A DNA stretch of 64,000 nt from Leeuwenhoekiella aestuarii (GTDB lineage Bacteria; Bacteroidota; Bacteroidia; Flavobacteriales; Flavobacteriaceae): the NCBI RefSeq assembly GCF_004104055.1, contig NZ_QOVJ01000003.1, positions 62,001-126,000 of the forward strand. The letters run 5' to 3'. Both the position numbers and the translations under genes were made by a program. Shown piece by piece: positions 29,223-37,634 of the stretch; within the stretch, counting starts at the first letter, position 1, and each line of letters opens with the position of its first letter. The notes below the pieces were generated by a model. The model was given only the letters and a program-made list of their open reading frames with translations, searched no databases and was not told where the DNA came from.

Positions 29223-30320
29223 ATGAGAACGACCGCAATCTATATATTAGTATTTCTTTTTATAATTCCTTCAAAAAAGGTTTTTGCCAACCTCAAGCCC
29301 GATGATTTTAAAAAATTTATCGTCGTCATAGATGCCGGTCATGGTGGTCACGACCCGGGTAAAAACACGAGAAATGGTATTAAAGAAAAAGATATTGCCC
29401 TTAAGATTGCTTTATTAATAGGTGATGAGCTTCAAAAGCGAAAGGATATAGAAGTGATTTATACCCGTAAAACAGATGTTTTTATAGGTCTTGAAGAACG
29501 TGGGCATATTGCAAACCGTGTTGAAGCAGATTTATTTATTTCGGTACATTGCAATGCACACAATTCACAAGCTTCTGGAGCAGAAACATACGTATTAGGA
29601 TTGCATCGTAATAAAACAAACTTTGAGGTGGCTAAGGCCGAAAACGAAGTGATCTATCTAGAGGATAATTATGAAGAAAAATATGCCCAGTATAATTTGA
29701 ATTCACCAGAATCTGTAATCGGACTTACGCTGATGCAGGAAGAGTTTTTAGATCAGAGTATACAGCTGGCGAGTTATGTTCAAGATAATTTTAGACAGAA
29801 ACTGAAGCGAAAAGATCGTAGTGTAAAGCAAGCAGGATTTGTGGTTTTGCACCAAACCGTTATGCCTAGTATTCTTATTGAGACTGGTTTTATAACCAAT
29901 AACGACGAAGGTAGATTTTTAAATTCTTCAAGTGGTCAGAGAGAAATTGCTCATGCTATAGCGCAAGCTGTTGAAAAATATAAAGAGAATGTATTAACCA
30001 ATAACTTCTTAGGGCTTCAAAAGGAAGTACCCGTTGCTGAAGTAAAAGATGTTGTTGTAGAAGGGGCGATCTTTAAAGTACAAATTGCGGCAAGTAGTAA
30101 AAGTGTTGATCCCAAACCATACAACTTTAAAGGACTGCGTGGGATCTCTAGATCTAAAGAAGGTAAATTGTATAAGTATTATTATGGCGACACCTCAAAT
30201 TATACAGAAATAGAGCGTATGTTGCGTGAAGCTCAGGCTAAAGGGTTTAAGACAGCATACATCGTCGCTTTTAAAAATGGTATTAAGCAAAACGCTAATG
30301 ATTTTATAAATAAAAGTTAG
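29223..30320 (+). CDS. N-acetylmuramoyl-L-alanine amidase (AmiC type) with SPOR-like C-terminus
   Basis: A 365-residue exported hydrolase. After a signal segment (residues 1-22) comes an Amidase_3 domain: VIDAGHGGHDPG with zinc ligand His40, Glu55 in IKEKDIAL, and LFISVHCNAHNS with the second histidine, then PSILIETGFITNNDEG with the catalytic Glu. The last 80 residues (FKVQIAASSK...YKYYYGDTSNYTEIERML) look like a SPOR-type domain that would bring it to denuded glycan at the division site. It cleaves stem peptides from muramic acid during cell separation. The MCE gene follows after 58 bases. Confidence 0.92.
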   Translation: MRTTAIYILVFLFIIPSKKVFANLKPDDFKKFIVVIDAGHGGHDPGKNTRNGIKEKDIALKIALLIGDELQKRKDIEVIYTRKTDVFIGLEERGHIANRVEADLFISVHCNAHNSQASGAETYVLGLHRNKTNFEVAKAENEVIYLEDNYEEKYAQYNLNSPESVIGLTLMQEEFLDQSIQLASYVQDNFRQKLKRKDRSVKQAGFVVLHQTVMPSILIETGFITNNDEGRFLNSSSGQREIAHAIAQAVEKYKENVLTNNFLGLQKEVPVAEVKDVVVEGAIFKVQIAASSKSVDPKPYNFKGLRGISRSKEGKLYKYYYGDTSNYTEIERMLREAQAKGFKTAYIVAFKNGIKQNANDFINKS

Positions 30321-30348
30321 CGTACGAAGCCCTAATAGAATTTATTCC

Positions 30349-30356
30349 TAAATTTG
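30349..30356 (+). promoter_or_regulatory. -7 element before the MCE gene
   Basis: TAAATTTG matches TAnnTTTG and lies 22 bases before the TTG start. Confidence 0.5.
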
Positions 30357-30378
30357 AGGCTCATCAAAAAATATTACA

Positions 30379-31329
30379 TTGAACATTTCTAGAGAGGTAA
30401 AAACAGGTCTTTTAGCAGTTGTTGCTATTGCTCTGCTAATCTTTGGCTATAGCTTTTTAAAAGGCAATAACCTGTTGAACAACGACCGTACCTATTACGC
30501 CATCTACGATAATGTAGAAGGTTTATCGCCAGGTTCTAATGTTACTATAAATGGTCTTATTGTAGGTAAGGTTTTATCTATAGATTTTGCAGATTCTCAG
30601 GGAGATTTGTTAGTGACCTTTAATATTCAAAACGATTTTCAGTTTTCTAAAGCAAGTAAAGCTCAGATTTATGGAGGTGGGTTGATAGGTGGTAAAAACT
30701 TATCTATCGTTCCGGACTATGAGCAGGGAGAAGCAGCAGAATCTGGTGATACACTTGAAGGTACCATTGATGAAGGTATTTTTGAGCTTGTAAATGAACG
30801 TCTTACCCCACTTCAGGCTAAGGTAGAATCTGTGATAAACAGTACAGATTCTGTTTTGACTGGTGTATCTGATGTTTTAGATCAGAAAACGCGTAAGAAT
30901 CTTAGAGAAACCATAGAAGATATTAATGCAACTGCTACCAATTTTAAGCAGGCTTCTTCTAGTCTAAATAAGCTACTTGCAGATAACGATCAGAAGTTGT
31001 CAAGAACATTTACTAATCTTGATGAAATGTCTGCTAATTTTAATAAAGTGAGTGATAGTCTCTCAAAAGTAGATATCAATGCTTTAGTTATAAGAATGGA
31101 GAGCGTTCTTGCAGACTTTGAAAGCATATCATCTAAAATAGAACGTGGAGAGGGAACGCTTGGTCAATTTATCAATGACGACCAGATGTATAACAATTTA
31201 GAGCGTGCCACAAAACAGATGGAAGAGTTGATGCAAGACATAAAGCTTAATCCAAAGCGCTATGTGCATTTTTCAGTTTTTGGTAAAAATCCCGGTTCTT
31301 ATGAGCAGCCAAAAGATTCACTTAAATAA
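30379..31329 (+). CDS. MlaD/MCE-family lipid transport protein
   Basis: A 316-residue protein with one N-terminal membrane helix (VVAIALLIFGYSFLKG, about residues 13-28), an MCE domain (about 35-115: YAIYDNVEGLSPGSNVTINGLIVGKVLSI, then SKASKAQIYGGGLIGGKNLSI), and a long helical part. MCE proteins bind phospholipids between inner and outer membranes. It begins at TTG. No mlaE/mlaF permease or ATPase is adjacent, which is normal in Bacteroidota. It is followed after 5 bases by the Fe-S membrane protein, so it could be co-transcribed with an unrelated redox module. Confidence 0.9.
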   Translation: MNISREVKTGLLAVVAIALLIFGYSFLKGNNLLNNDRTYYAIYDNVEGLSPGSNVTINGLIVGKVLSIDFADSQGDLLVTFNIQNDFQFSKASKAQIYGGGLIGGKNLSIVPDYEQGEAAESGDTLEGTIDEGIFELVNERLTPLQAKVESVINSTDSVLTGVSDVLDQKTRKNLRETIEDINATATNFKQASSSLNKLLADNDQKLSRTFTNLDEMSANFNKVSDSLSKVDINALVIRMESVLADFESISSKIERGEGTLGQFINDDQMYNNLERATKQMEELMQDIKLNPKRYVHFSVFGKNPGSYEQPKDSLK

Positions 31330-31334
31330 AACTT

Positions 31335-32678
31335 ATGCAGTATCTGCCTAATATTTTGTTTGTTATAGCTCTTGCAGCAGGAGTTGGTTTTTTTGTGCTG
31401 AATATTAAAAAACTCATTCGTAATATCAAGTTAGGTCGTGATGAAGACCGTAACGACAACAAACCACAACGTTGGAAGAATATGGCCAAAATTGCTCTAG
31501 GGCAATATAAAATGGTTAGAAGACCAGTTTCAGGTATCGTTCACGTACTGGTATATTTAGGTTTTGTCATTATTAATCTTGAAGTTCTTGAGATTATTAT
31601 CGACGGGATTTTTGGTACACATAGAATCTTTAGTTTCTTAGGAGGATTTTACGATTTTTTAATCGCTGTTTTTGAAATTTTTGCATTGCTTGTTTTAGTA
31701 GGTGTTATCATTTTTTGGATACGTCGAAATATTCTACATATAAAGAGGTTTCTCAATCGCGAGATGAAAGGGTGGCCAAAATTAGACGCCAATCTGATAT
31801 TGTATTTTGAAGTGGTTTTAATGGTGTTATTTTTAACCATGAACGCTGCAGATTTAACGCTTCAGACTAAAGGCGCTGCGCACTACGCTAGCGCTTCGGG
31901 TATTATTGGGTCTTTTCCTGTTAGTCAGTTTATTGCACCTTTATTTGAAAACTTAAGCATTTCGACCCTAATACTTATTGAGCGTACCAGTTGGTGGATT
32001 CACATTTTAGGAATTTTGGTATTCCTTAATTATTTATACTATTCTAAGCACCTGCATATTTTATTGGCTTTTCCCAATACCTATTTTGCACGTTTGAAGC
32101 CACAAGGTCAATTTGATAATCTGGAAGCTGTAACTAATGAGGTTAAATTGATGATGGATCCTGATGCAGACCCGTATGCAATGCCTGAAGAAGGTGCTGA
32201 AGATGAGGTTCCTGCTAAGTTTGGTGCCAGTGAAGCTACAGATTTAAGTTGGGTACAACTGCTCAATGCTTACACATGTACAGAGTGTGGTAGATGTACC
32301 AGCGAGTGTCCGGCAAATCAAACAGGTAAAAAATTATCGCCGCGTAGAATTATGATGGCAACCCGTGATCGTATAGAAGATATCGGTAAAAATATAGATG
32401 CTAATAAAGGATCGTTTAAAGAAGACGGCAAACAATTATTAGATGATTATATTAGCCGTGAAGAATTATGGGCGTGTACTACGTGTAACGCGTGTGTAGA
32501 AGCTTGTCCGGTAGGTATTAATCCGTTGTCTATAATTATGGATATGCGTCAATATCTTGTGATGGAGCAGAGTGCTGCGCCAACAGATTTAAATAACGCG
32601 ATGACCAATATCGAAAATAATGCAGCACCGTGGCCATTTAATCAAATGGACAGGGCAAATTGGATTAATGAGAACTAG
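31335..32678 (+). CDS. Membrane-bound 4Fe-4S protein, heterodisulfide-reductase-like (HdrC/NarI-GlpC type)
   Basis: A 447-residue protein with about six membrane helices in the first 245 residues (including a His-containing pair that could bind heme) and a cytoplasmic ferredoxin part. Two 4Fe-4S motifs are present: CTECGRCTSECP (Cys 315, 318, 321, 325) and CTTCNACVEACP (Cys 381, 384, 387, 391). The plan fits electron transfer between a quinone pool and a soluble partner. The likely partner, a CCG-domain protein, is two genes down, with a small HAD gene between. The electron donor is not encoded nearby. Confidence 0.85.
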   Translation: MQYLPNILFVIALAAGVGFFVLNIKKLIRNIKLGRDEDRNDNKPQRWKNMAKIALGQYKMVRRPVSGIVHVLVYLGFVIINLEVLEIIIDGIFGTHRIFSFLGGFYDFLIAVFEIFALLVLVGVIIFWIRRNILHIKRFLNREMKGWPKLDANLILYFEVVLMVLFLTMNAADLTLQTKGAAHYASASGIIGSFPVSQFIAPLFENLSISTLILIERTSWWIHILGILVFLNYLYYSKHLHILLAFPNTYFARLKPQGQFDNLEAVTNEVKLMMDPDADPYAMPEEGAEDEVPAKFGASEATDLSWVQLLNAYTCTECGRCTSECPANQTGKKLSPRRIMMATRDRIEDIGKNIDANKGSFKEDGKQLLDDYISREELWACTTCNACVEACPVGINPLSIIMDMRQYLVMEQSAAPTDLNNAMTNIENNAAPWPFNQMDRANWINEN

Positions 32679-32711
32679 TAACCAACCAGTAAATATCTAA
32701 ATAGAGAACTC

Positions 32712-33146
32712 ATGAAAAAAGAGGAAGTAGAAAAAATGTTAAGTGAAAAACTTCAAGACGGAGAGCACGTAAGTCCTGTGTTACCTGATGGGGTTAAGAA
32801 CTACCTCATTGACATAGACGGAACAATTACTGAAGATGTTCCTAACGAAGAACCAGAGCGTATGGGGACTTGTGAGCCGTTTCCTGATGCTTTAGCTACC
32901 TTAAACAAATGGTACGATGAAGGTCATATCATTTGCTTCTTTACATCACGTACAGAAGAGCACCGTGAAGTAACCGAAAATTGGTTAAACAAACACGGCT
33001 TTAACTATCACAGCTTACTAATGGGTAAACCTCGTGGCGGTAATTATCATTGGATTGACAATCACTTGGTAAGAGCTACCCGTTATAAAGGGAAGTTTAC
33101 AGATCTTGTAGAAAAAGATGTAACTATTGAAGTGTTTAAGGACTGA
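32712..33146 (+). CDS. Small HAD-superfamily-like protein
   Basis: A 144-residue protein with LIDIDGTIT at residues 32-40, the DxDGT nucleophile motif of HAD phosphatases, and IICFFTSRTEEHREVTENWL, the motif II Ser/Thr with a capless helical region, then HWIDNHLV near residue 117 as a possible motif IV. Flavobacterial homologues are sometimes labelled phosphoheptose isomerase, but I see no SIS domain here. Substrate unknown. It sits between two Fe-S genes with gaps of 33 and 31 bases on the same strand, so it is likely part of that operon. Confidence 0.78.
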   Translation: MKKEEVEKMLSEKLQDGEHVSPVLPDGVKNYLIDIDGTITEDVPNEEPERMGTCEPFPDALATLNKWYDEGHIICFFTSRTEEHREVTENWLNKHGFNYHSLLMGKPRGGNYHWIDNHLVRATRYKGKFTDLVEKDVTIEVFKD

Positions 33147-33177
33147 TTTTAGACACTAACGTATAAAACAATTATCT

Positions 33178-33969
33178 ATGGCAGAAGCTATCAAAGTACC
33201 TACGATGGCAGAATATATGGCACAGGGCAAATCTCCAGAAGTTTTATTCTGGGTGGGCTGTGCCGGAAGTTTTGACGACCGTGCAAAAAAGATCACTAAA
33301 GCATTTGTTAAGTTACTAGCAAAAGCGGGGGTAGATTTTGCGGTTTTAGGTACCGAAGAAAGCTGCACCGGTGATCCGGCAAAGCGTGCAGGTAATGAGT
33401 TTTTATTTCAAATGCAAGCGGTCACTAATATCGAAGTGCTTAATGGGTATGAAGTAAAAAAAATTGTCACAGCTTGCCCGCATTGTTTCAATACAATTGC
33501 TAATGAATATCCCGGTCTGGGAGGCAATTACGAAGTTCTGCATCATACCCAATTTCTAAAAGCGTTAATCGAAGAAGGTCGTTTAACGGTAGAAGGAGGG
33601 AAGTTTAAAGGAAAGCGTATAACCTTTCACGATCCGTGTTATTTAGCACGAGCTAATCGTATCTATGAAGCTCCACGAGATTTGCTAAAGAAGCTCGAGG
33701 TAGAACTTATAGAAATGAAACGTTGTAAGACTAAAGGTTTCTGTTGTGGCGCAGGTGGAGCTCAAATGTTTAAAGAGCCTGAGCCGGGTACTAAAGATGT
33801 AAACATCGAGCGTACTGAAGAAGCCTTAGAAACAAAACCAGAAGTTATTGCAGCCGGTTGCCCGTTTTGCAATACGATGATGACAGACGGTGTTAAAAAT
33901 AAAGAACAAGAAAACAAAGTTGAAGTTCTGGATATTGCAGAGATGATAGCCAGTGCTGAAGATTTATAA
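33178..33969 (+). CDS. CCG-domain (Fe-S)-binding protein, HdrB/GlpC-like
   Basis: A 263-residue cytoplasmic protein with two CCG-type cysteine sets. The first includes FWVGCAGS (Cys28), EESCTGDP (Cys63) and TACPHCFN (Cys100, Cys103). The second includes FHDPCYLARANRIYEAPR, KGFCCGAGGAQMF and AAGCPFCNTMM. In HdrB such sets hold unusual 4Fe-4S clusters that split disulfides; in GlpC/LldE relatives they pass electrons. With the membrane Fe-S protein two genes upstream it should form an electron-transfer complex of unknown donor. A terminator follows. Confidence 0.87.
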   Translation: MAEAIKVPTMAEYMAQGKSPEVLFWVGCAGSFDDRAKKITKAFVKLLAKAGVDFAVLGTEESCTGDPAKRAGNEFLFQMQAVTNIEVLNGYEVKKIVTACPHCFNTIANEYPGLGGNYEVLHHTQFLKALIEEGRLTVEGGKFKGKRITFHDPCYLARANRIYEAPRDLLKKLEVELIEMKRCKTKGFCCGAGGAQMFKEPEPGTKDVNIERTEEALETKPEVIAAGCPFCNTMMTDGVKNKEQENKVEVLDIAEMIASAEDL

Positions 33970-33995
33970 TTAAAACTTATTTTTAATTATTAAAC

Positions 33996-34021
33996 GCCAC
34001 TCTATTTAGGGTGGCTTTTTT
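33996..34021 (+). terminator. Rho-independent terminator after the redox operon
   Basis: GCCACTC and GGGTGGC with a 6-base loop (one G-T pair), then seven T. Confidence 0.75.
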
Positions 34022-34116
34022 TATGCTCTTTTAATTTATTGCTTATGTTTATATATAAAGCTTTGATTTTAGAGCCTTTTAACACTATCTTTTTTAAAGG
34101 CATGCTATATAAACCT

Positions 34117-34124
34117 TAAGTTTG
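34117..34124 (+). promoter_or_regulatory. -7 element before the 161-residue hypothetical gene
   Basis: TAAGTTTG matches TAnnTTTG, 24 bases before the ATG at 34149; no good TTG upstream. Confidence 0.5.
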
Positions 34125-34148
34125 TGAGAATAAATTTCTCTTAACTTT

Positions 34149-34634
34149 ATGTTGACTCCTTTTAAAGAATTACCAGATAATGCACGCTTATGGATTTACC
34201 AAAGCGACCGTAAATTTTCAGAAGAAGAACTTCCTAAACTTCAGCAATATTTGACTGCATTTCTACAGCAGTGGACGGCTCACGGAGCAAGTCTTAATGC
34301 GGGTTTCGAAATAAAATACGATCGTTTTATCGCTATTGCACTAGACCAAAGCGCCAGCTCAGCAAGTGGCTGTTCTATAGATGCGCAAGTACATTTTATA
34401 CAACAGTTGGAGAAGGAGTTTGATATTTCTCTTCTCGATAAAATGAATGTGACCTATATTCAAAATGATCGACTACACTTTAAACCGCTTGCAGATTTTA
34501 AAAAAATGGCAAAAGATGGTGCTGTAGGTAAAAACACTACTGTTTTCAATAATTTAGTGAATACTAAAGAGGAATATTTAGAACATTGGGAAGTGCCTGC
34601 AATAGAAAGCTGGCACAGCCGTTTCTTTAAATAA
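34149..34634 (+). CDS. Conserved flavobacterial hypothetical protein
   Basis: A 161-residue soluble protein. Homologues in Flavobacteria are often labelled ABC transporter ATPase, but there is no Walker A, LSGGQ or Walker B motif, so the label is wrong. Recognisable conserved stretches are DNARLWIYQSDRKFSEEEL, FLQQWTAHGASL, FIAIALDQ with ASGCSIDAQVHFIQQLEKEF, and HWEVPAIESWHSRFF. The fold and function are unknown to me. It starts 10 bases before the GH3 fusion gene ends the gap (34645), so the two are likely co-transcribed, along with perhaps bshA. Confidence 0.8.
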   Translation: MLTPFKELPDNARLWIYQSDRKFSEEELPKLQQYLTAFLQQWTAHGASLNAGFEIKYDRFIAIALDQSASSASGCSIDAQVHFIQQLEKEFDISLLDKMNVTYIQNDRLHFKPLADFKKMAKDGAVGKNTTVFNNLVNTKEEYLEHWEVPAIESWHSRFFK

Positions 34635-34644
34635 AAAGAATTAT

Positions 34645-37560
34645 ATGCTAAAAGATCGTTTACTCTTAGGAGTAGTACTCATAATGGCCTTTACGGGCTA
34701 CTCACAAACCAAGAATCCATTAATTGCAAAAGAACTCTCTGAACAACAAGCTTGGGTAGATAGCATTTACGACTCCATGACCTTAAAAGAAAAAATAGGT
34801 CAGTTGTTTATGGTTGATGTTTTTAGTAGCGACCCAAAGTCTAAGACTGACGCTATAAAGACCTTGATCAAAAATAATCATATAGGTGGCGTTATTTTTT
34901 CTAAAGGTGGTCCTATGCGTCAGGCAAAACTCAATAATGAGTTTCAAGAGGCAAGTAAAGTTCCATTGATGATTGCGATGGATGCTGAATGGGGGCTTGC
35001 CATGCGCTTAGACTCTACTTATGCATTCCCTTGGAATATGACCTTGGGTGCTATCCAAGACAATAAGATAGTTGAGCAGGTGGGACGCCAGATCGGCTTA
35101 CACAATAAAAGAATGGGGGTGCATATCAATTTTGCTCCGGTTGTAGATATCAATGTCAATCCAGAAAATCCAATAATCGGTAATCGATCATTTGGAGAAG
35201 ACCGTGATAATGTTACCGATAAAAGTGTGGCCTTTATAAAAGGTATGCAGGGAGCTGGAGTTTTGGGTAGTGCAAAACATTTTCCGGGACACGGGGATAC
35301 CAATCAGGATTCGCATAAAACTCTGCCTACAATACCCTTTACGCGCAAGCGACTAGATTCTATAGAGATGTATCCTTATAAAAAGGTGATCGATGCGGGT
35401 ATTGCAAGCATTATGGTCGCGCATCTTAACGTTCCGGCATTAGAAAGTAGAAAAGGTTTCCCAACTTCTCTTTCTCACAAAGTGGTTACCGGTTTGCTAA
35501 AAGATAGCCTCAAATTTCAAGGCCTGATTTTTACTGATGCATTGAACATGAAAGGTGCTTCTAATTATAAAGAGCCTGGATTGATTGATCTGGAGGCTTT
35601 TAAAGCCGGAAATGATATTTTGCTTATCAGCGAAAATGTACCAAAAGCGGTTGCAAAAATAGAAGAAGCTTATAATAAAGGTGAAATCACAGAAACCAGA
35701 TTATCACGTTCCGTAAAGAAGATTTTATTTGCAAAGTTTAAGGTAGGTTTAAATAAATATCAGCCGGTTGAAACTGCAAATCTTTACGAAGATCTCAACA
35801 AAGCTGAAGATGAAGTGGTTTACCGCAAAGCAATGGCCAGCGCTCTTACCGTTCTGAAAAACAGTCAGGCGATTTTGCCTGTAAAAGATCTTGATGACAA
35901 GAAAATCGCCTATGTAGAGTTAGGAGATGATAGCGGAGATACATTTTTTCAATCTTTAAAAAAATATGCTGAAATAACAAAAATCACCGGTTCTTCTGCA
36001 ACAGAGCTACTTCCAAAGCTGAAAGACTTTAATTATGTGATTATCGGTTTTCACCGCTCTAATGATAATCCGTGGAAATCTTATTCTTTTTCGGCTCAAG
36101 ACATAGCAACTATTGAAGCAATTGCAGCTGAGAAAAAAACAGTTTTAGATGTTTTCGTGAGGCCATATGCGCTTTTAAAATTGAAAAACACTCAGCATAT
36201 TGAAGGCGTGATTATGTCTTACCAAAATAGTGAGATCGCCCAGGATTTGAGTGCTCAACTGATTTTTGGCGCTATTGGTGCCGAGGGGAAGCTTCCGGTT
36301 TCTATAGGAGATGAGTTCAGGATCAATACCAGTTACGAGACCGGATCACTGCGCCGTTTAAAATATGGTATCCCTGAAGAAGAAGGGATGGATTCTAAAA
36401 AACTGGGCAAAATTGATAAACTGATGCAAGAAGGCCTTACCGATATTATGTTTCCTGGAGCACAGGTCCTTGTAGCACGTCACGGTAAAGTGATCTATGA
36501 GAAAGGCTTTGGATATCATACTTATACTAAAAAGCAAAAAGTATCACTTGATGATGTCTACGATCTGGCTTCGATGACAAAAGTTCTGGCTACGCTACCG
36601 CTTCTTATGAAGCGTTACGACGAAGAAAAGCTGACTTTAAATGACAAATTAGGGACCTTACTTCCGGTATTGCAAGGGTCTAATAAACAAAATATCACCG
36701 TAAAACAAGTCTTGTCGCATTATGGCAGACTCAAACCTTGGATACCTTTTTACACTGCAACGTTTGATGAATCGGGAAAGCTTTCAAAAAAATACTATCG
36801 TACCCGACCTGAAGATAATTTTGATATAAAAGTTGCAGAGGATATGTACCTGCGCAATGATTACCCGGATACGATTGTAAAAATTATTGCAGATTCAGAC
36901 TTGTTAAGCAGACGGGTTTATAAGTATAGCGATCTGTCTTATTTTCTTTTTAAAAAATATCTTGAAGATACAGAAGGAGATGATTTGAATGGTTTGACGC
37001 AGAAGTATTATTACAATTCTCTTGGAGCAAATAATATGGGGTATAAACCTCTTGAGCGCATCGCAAAAAATAATATTGTGCCTTCAGAAAATGATACCTA
37101 TTGGCGTATGCAGCAGGTACAAGGTTATGTGCATGATATGGGTGCAGCTATGGAAGATAATATAGGTGGTCACGCCGGTCTCTTTAGTAATGCTAACGAT
37201 GTTGCCAAGATGATGCAAATGTATCTGCAAAATGGATATTATGGTGGAAAACGCTATTTCTCAAAAGCTACTATGGACACATTTAATACCTGCTATTATT
37301 GTTCTGAAGGAGTGCGTAGAGGCGTAGGTTTTGATAAACCTCAGCTGGGTACAGCTGGTCCTACTTGCGGTTGTGTCTCTAAGTCGAGTTTTGGTCATAG
37401 TGGTTTTACCGGTACGTTTACCTGGGCAGACCCCAATACAGAGATCATTTACGTGTTTCTTTCAAATCGTACTTTTCCTACGGCAGATAACAGAAAGCTA
37501 ATTTCTTCAAACTTGAGAACACGTATTCAAGAAGTCATTGAAAATGCTGTAATGCCATGA
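34645..37560 (+). CDS. Fusion of NagZ-like GH3 beta-N-acetylglucosaminidase and beta-lactamase-like serine hydrolase
   Basis: A 971-residue exported protein (signal about residues 1-20, ending GYSQ). Residues about 35-365 are a GH3 domain with the NagZ signature KHFPGHGDTNQDSH (211-224) carrying the His/Asp acid-base pair, and nucleophile Asp298 in IFTDAL. A GH3 C-terminal domain follows (about 395-555). Residues about 575-970 are a class C beta-lactamase/esterase-like domain with SMTK (643-646), YSD (761-763) and HSG (918-920). It probably removes GlcNAc from muropeptides or a related glycan in the periplasm, with the second domain acting on an ester, amide or peptide. bshA follows after 73 bases. 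Confidence 0.88.
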   Translation: MLKDRLLLGVVLIMAFTGYSQTKNPLIAKELSEQQAWVDSIYDSMTLKEKIGQLFMVDVFSSDPKSKTDAIKTLIKNNHIGGVIFSKGGPMRQAKLNNEFQEASKVPLMIAMDAEWGLAMRLDSTYAFPWNMTLGAIQDNKIVEQVGRQIGLHNKRMGVHINFAPVVDINVNPENPIIGNRSFGEDRDNVTDKSVAFIKGMQGAGVLGSAKHFPGHGDTNQDSHKTLPTIPFTRKRLDSIEMYPYKKVIDAGIASIMVAHLNVPALESRKGFPTSLSHKVVTGLLKDSLKFQGLIFTDALNMKGASNYKEPGLIDLEAFKAGNDILLISENVPKAVAKIEEAYNKGEITETRLSRSVKKILFAKFKVGLNKYQPVETANLYEDLNKAEDEVVYRKAMASALTVLKNSQAILPVKDLDDKKIAYVELGDDSGDTFFQSLKKYAEITKITGSSATELLPKLKDFNYVIIGFHRSNDNPWKSYSFSAQDIATIEAIAAEKKTVLDVFVRPYALLKLKNTQHIEGVIMSYQNSEIAQDLSAQLIFGAIGAEGKLPVSIGDEFRINTSYETGSLRRLKYGIPEEEGMDSKKLGKIDKLMQEGLTDIMFPGAQVLVARHGKVIYEKGFGYHTYTKKQKVSLDDVYDLASMTKVLATLPLLMKRYDEEKLTLNDKLGTLLPVLQGSNKQNITVKQVLSHYGRLKPWIPFYTATFDESGKLSKKYYRTRPEDNFDIKVAEDMYLRNDYPDTIVKIIADSDLLSRRVYKYSDLSYFLFKKYLEDTEGDDLNGLTQKYYYNSLGANNMGYKPLERIAKNNIVPSENDTYWRMQQVQGYVHDMGAAMEDNIGGHAGLFSNANDVAKMMQMYLQNGYYGGKRYFSKATMDTFNTCYYCSEGVRRGVGFDKPQLGTAGPTCGCVSKSSFGHSGFTGTFTWADPNTEIIYVFLSNRTFPTADNRKLISSNLRTRIQEVIENAVMP

Positions 37561-37600
37561 TTCTGACCCTAAATAATGATTAAAACCAGAATTTTAATTC

Positions 37601-37629
37601 TTGAGCTGACGTAATAATTGGTAATTTTA
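37601..37629 (+). promoter_or_regulatory. Probable promoter of bshA
   Basis: TTG at 37601-37603, 18-base spacer, TAATTTTA at 37622-37629 (one mismatch). It overlaps an inverted repeat. Confidence 0.5.
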
Positions 37630-37634
37630 CGTCA
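37607..37634. repeat. Inverted repeat TGACGTAA-N12-TTACGTCA abutting the bshA start
   Basis: Perfect 8-base arms with centres 20 bp apart, about two helical turns. The right arm ends on the A of the bshA ATG and overlaps the -7 box, so a bound regulator would block the promoter, or an mRNA hairpin would hide the start codon. Confidence 0.55.
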
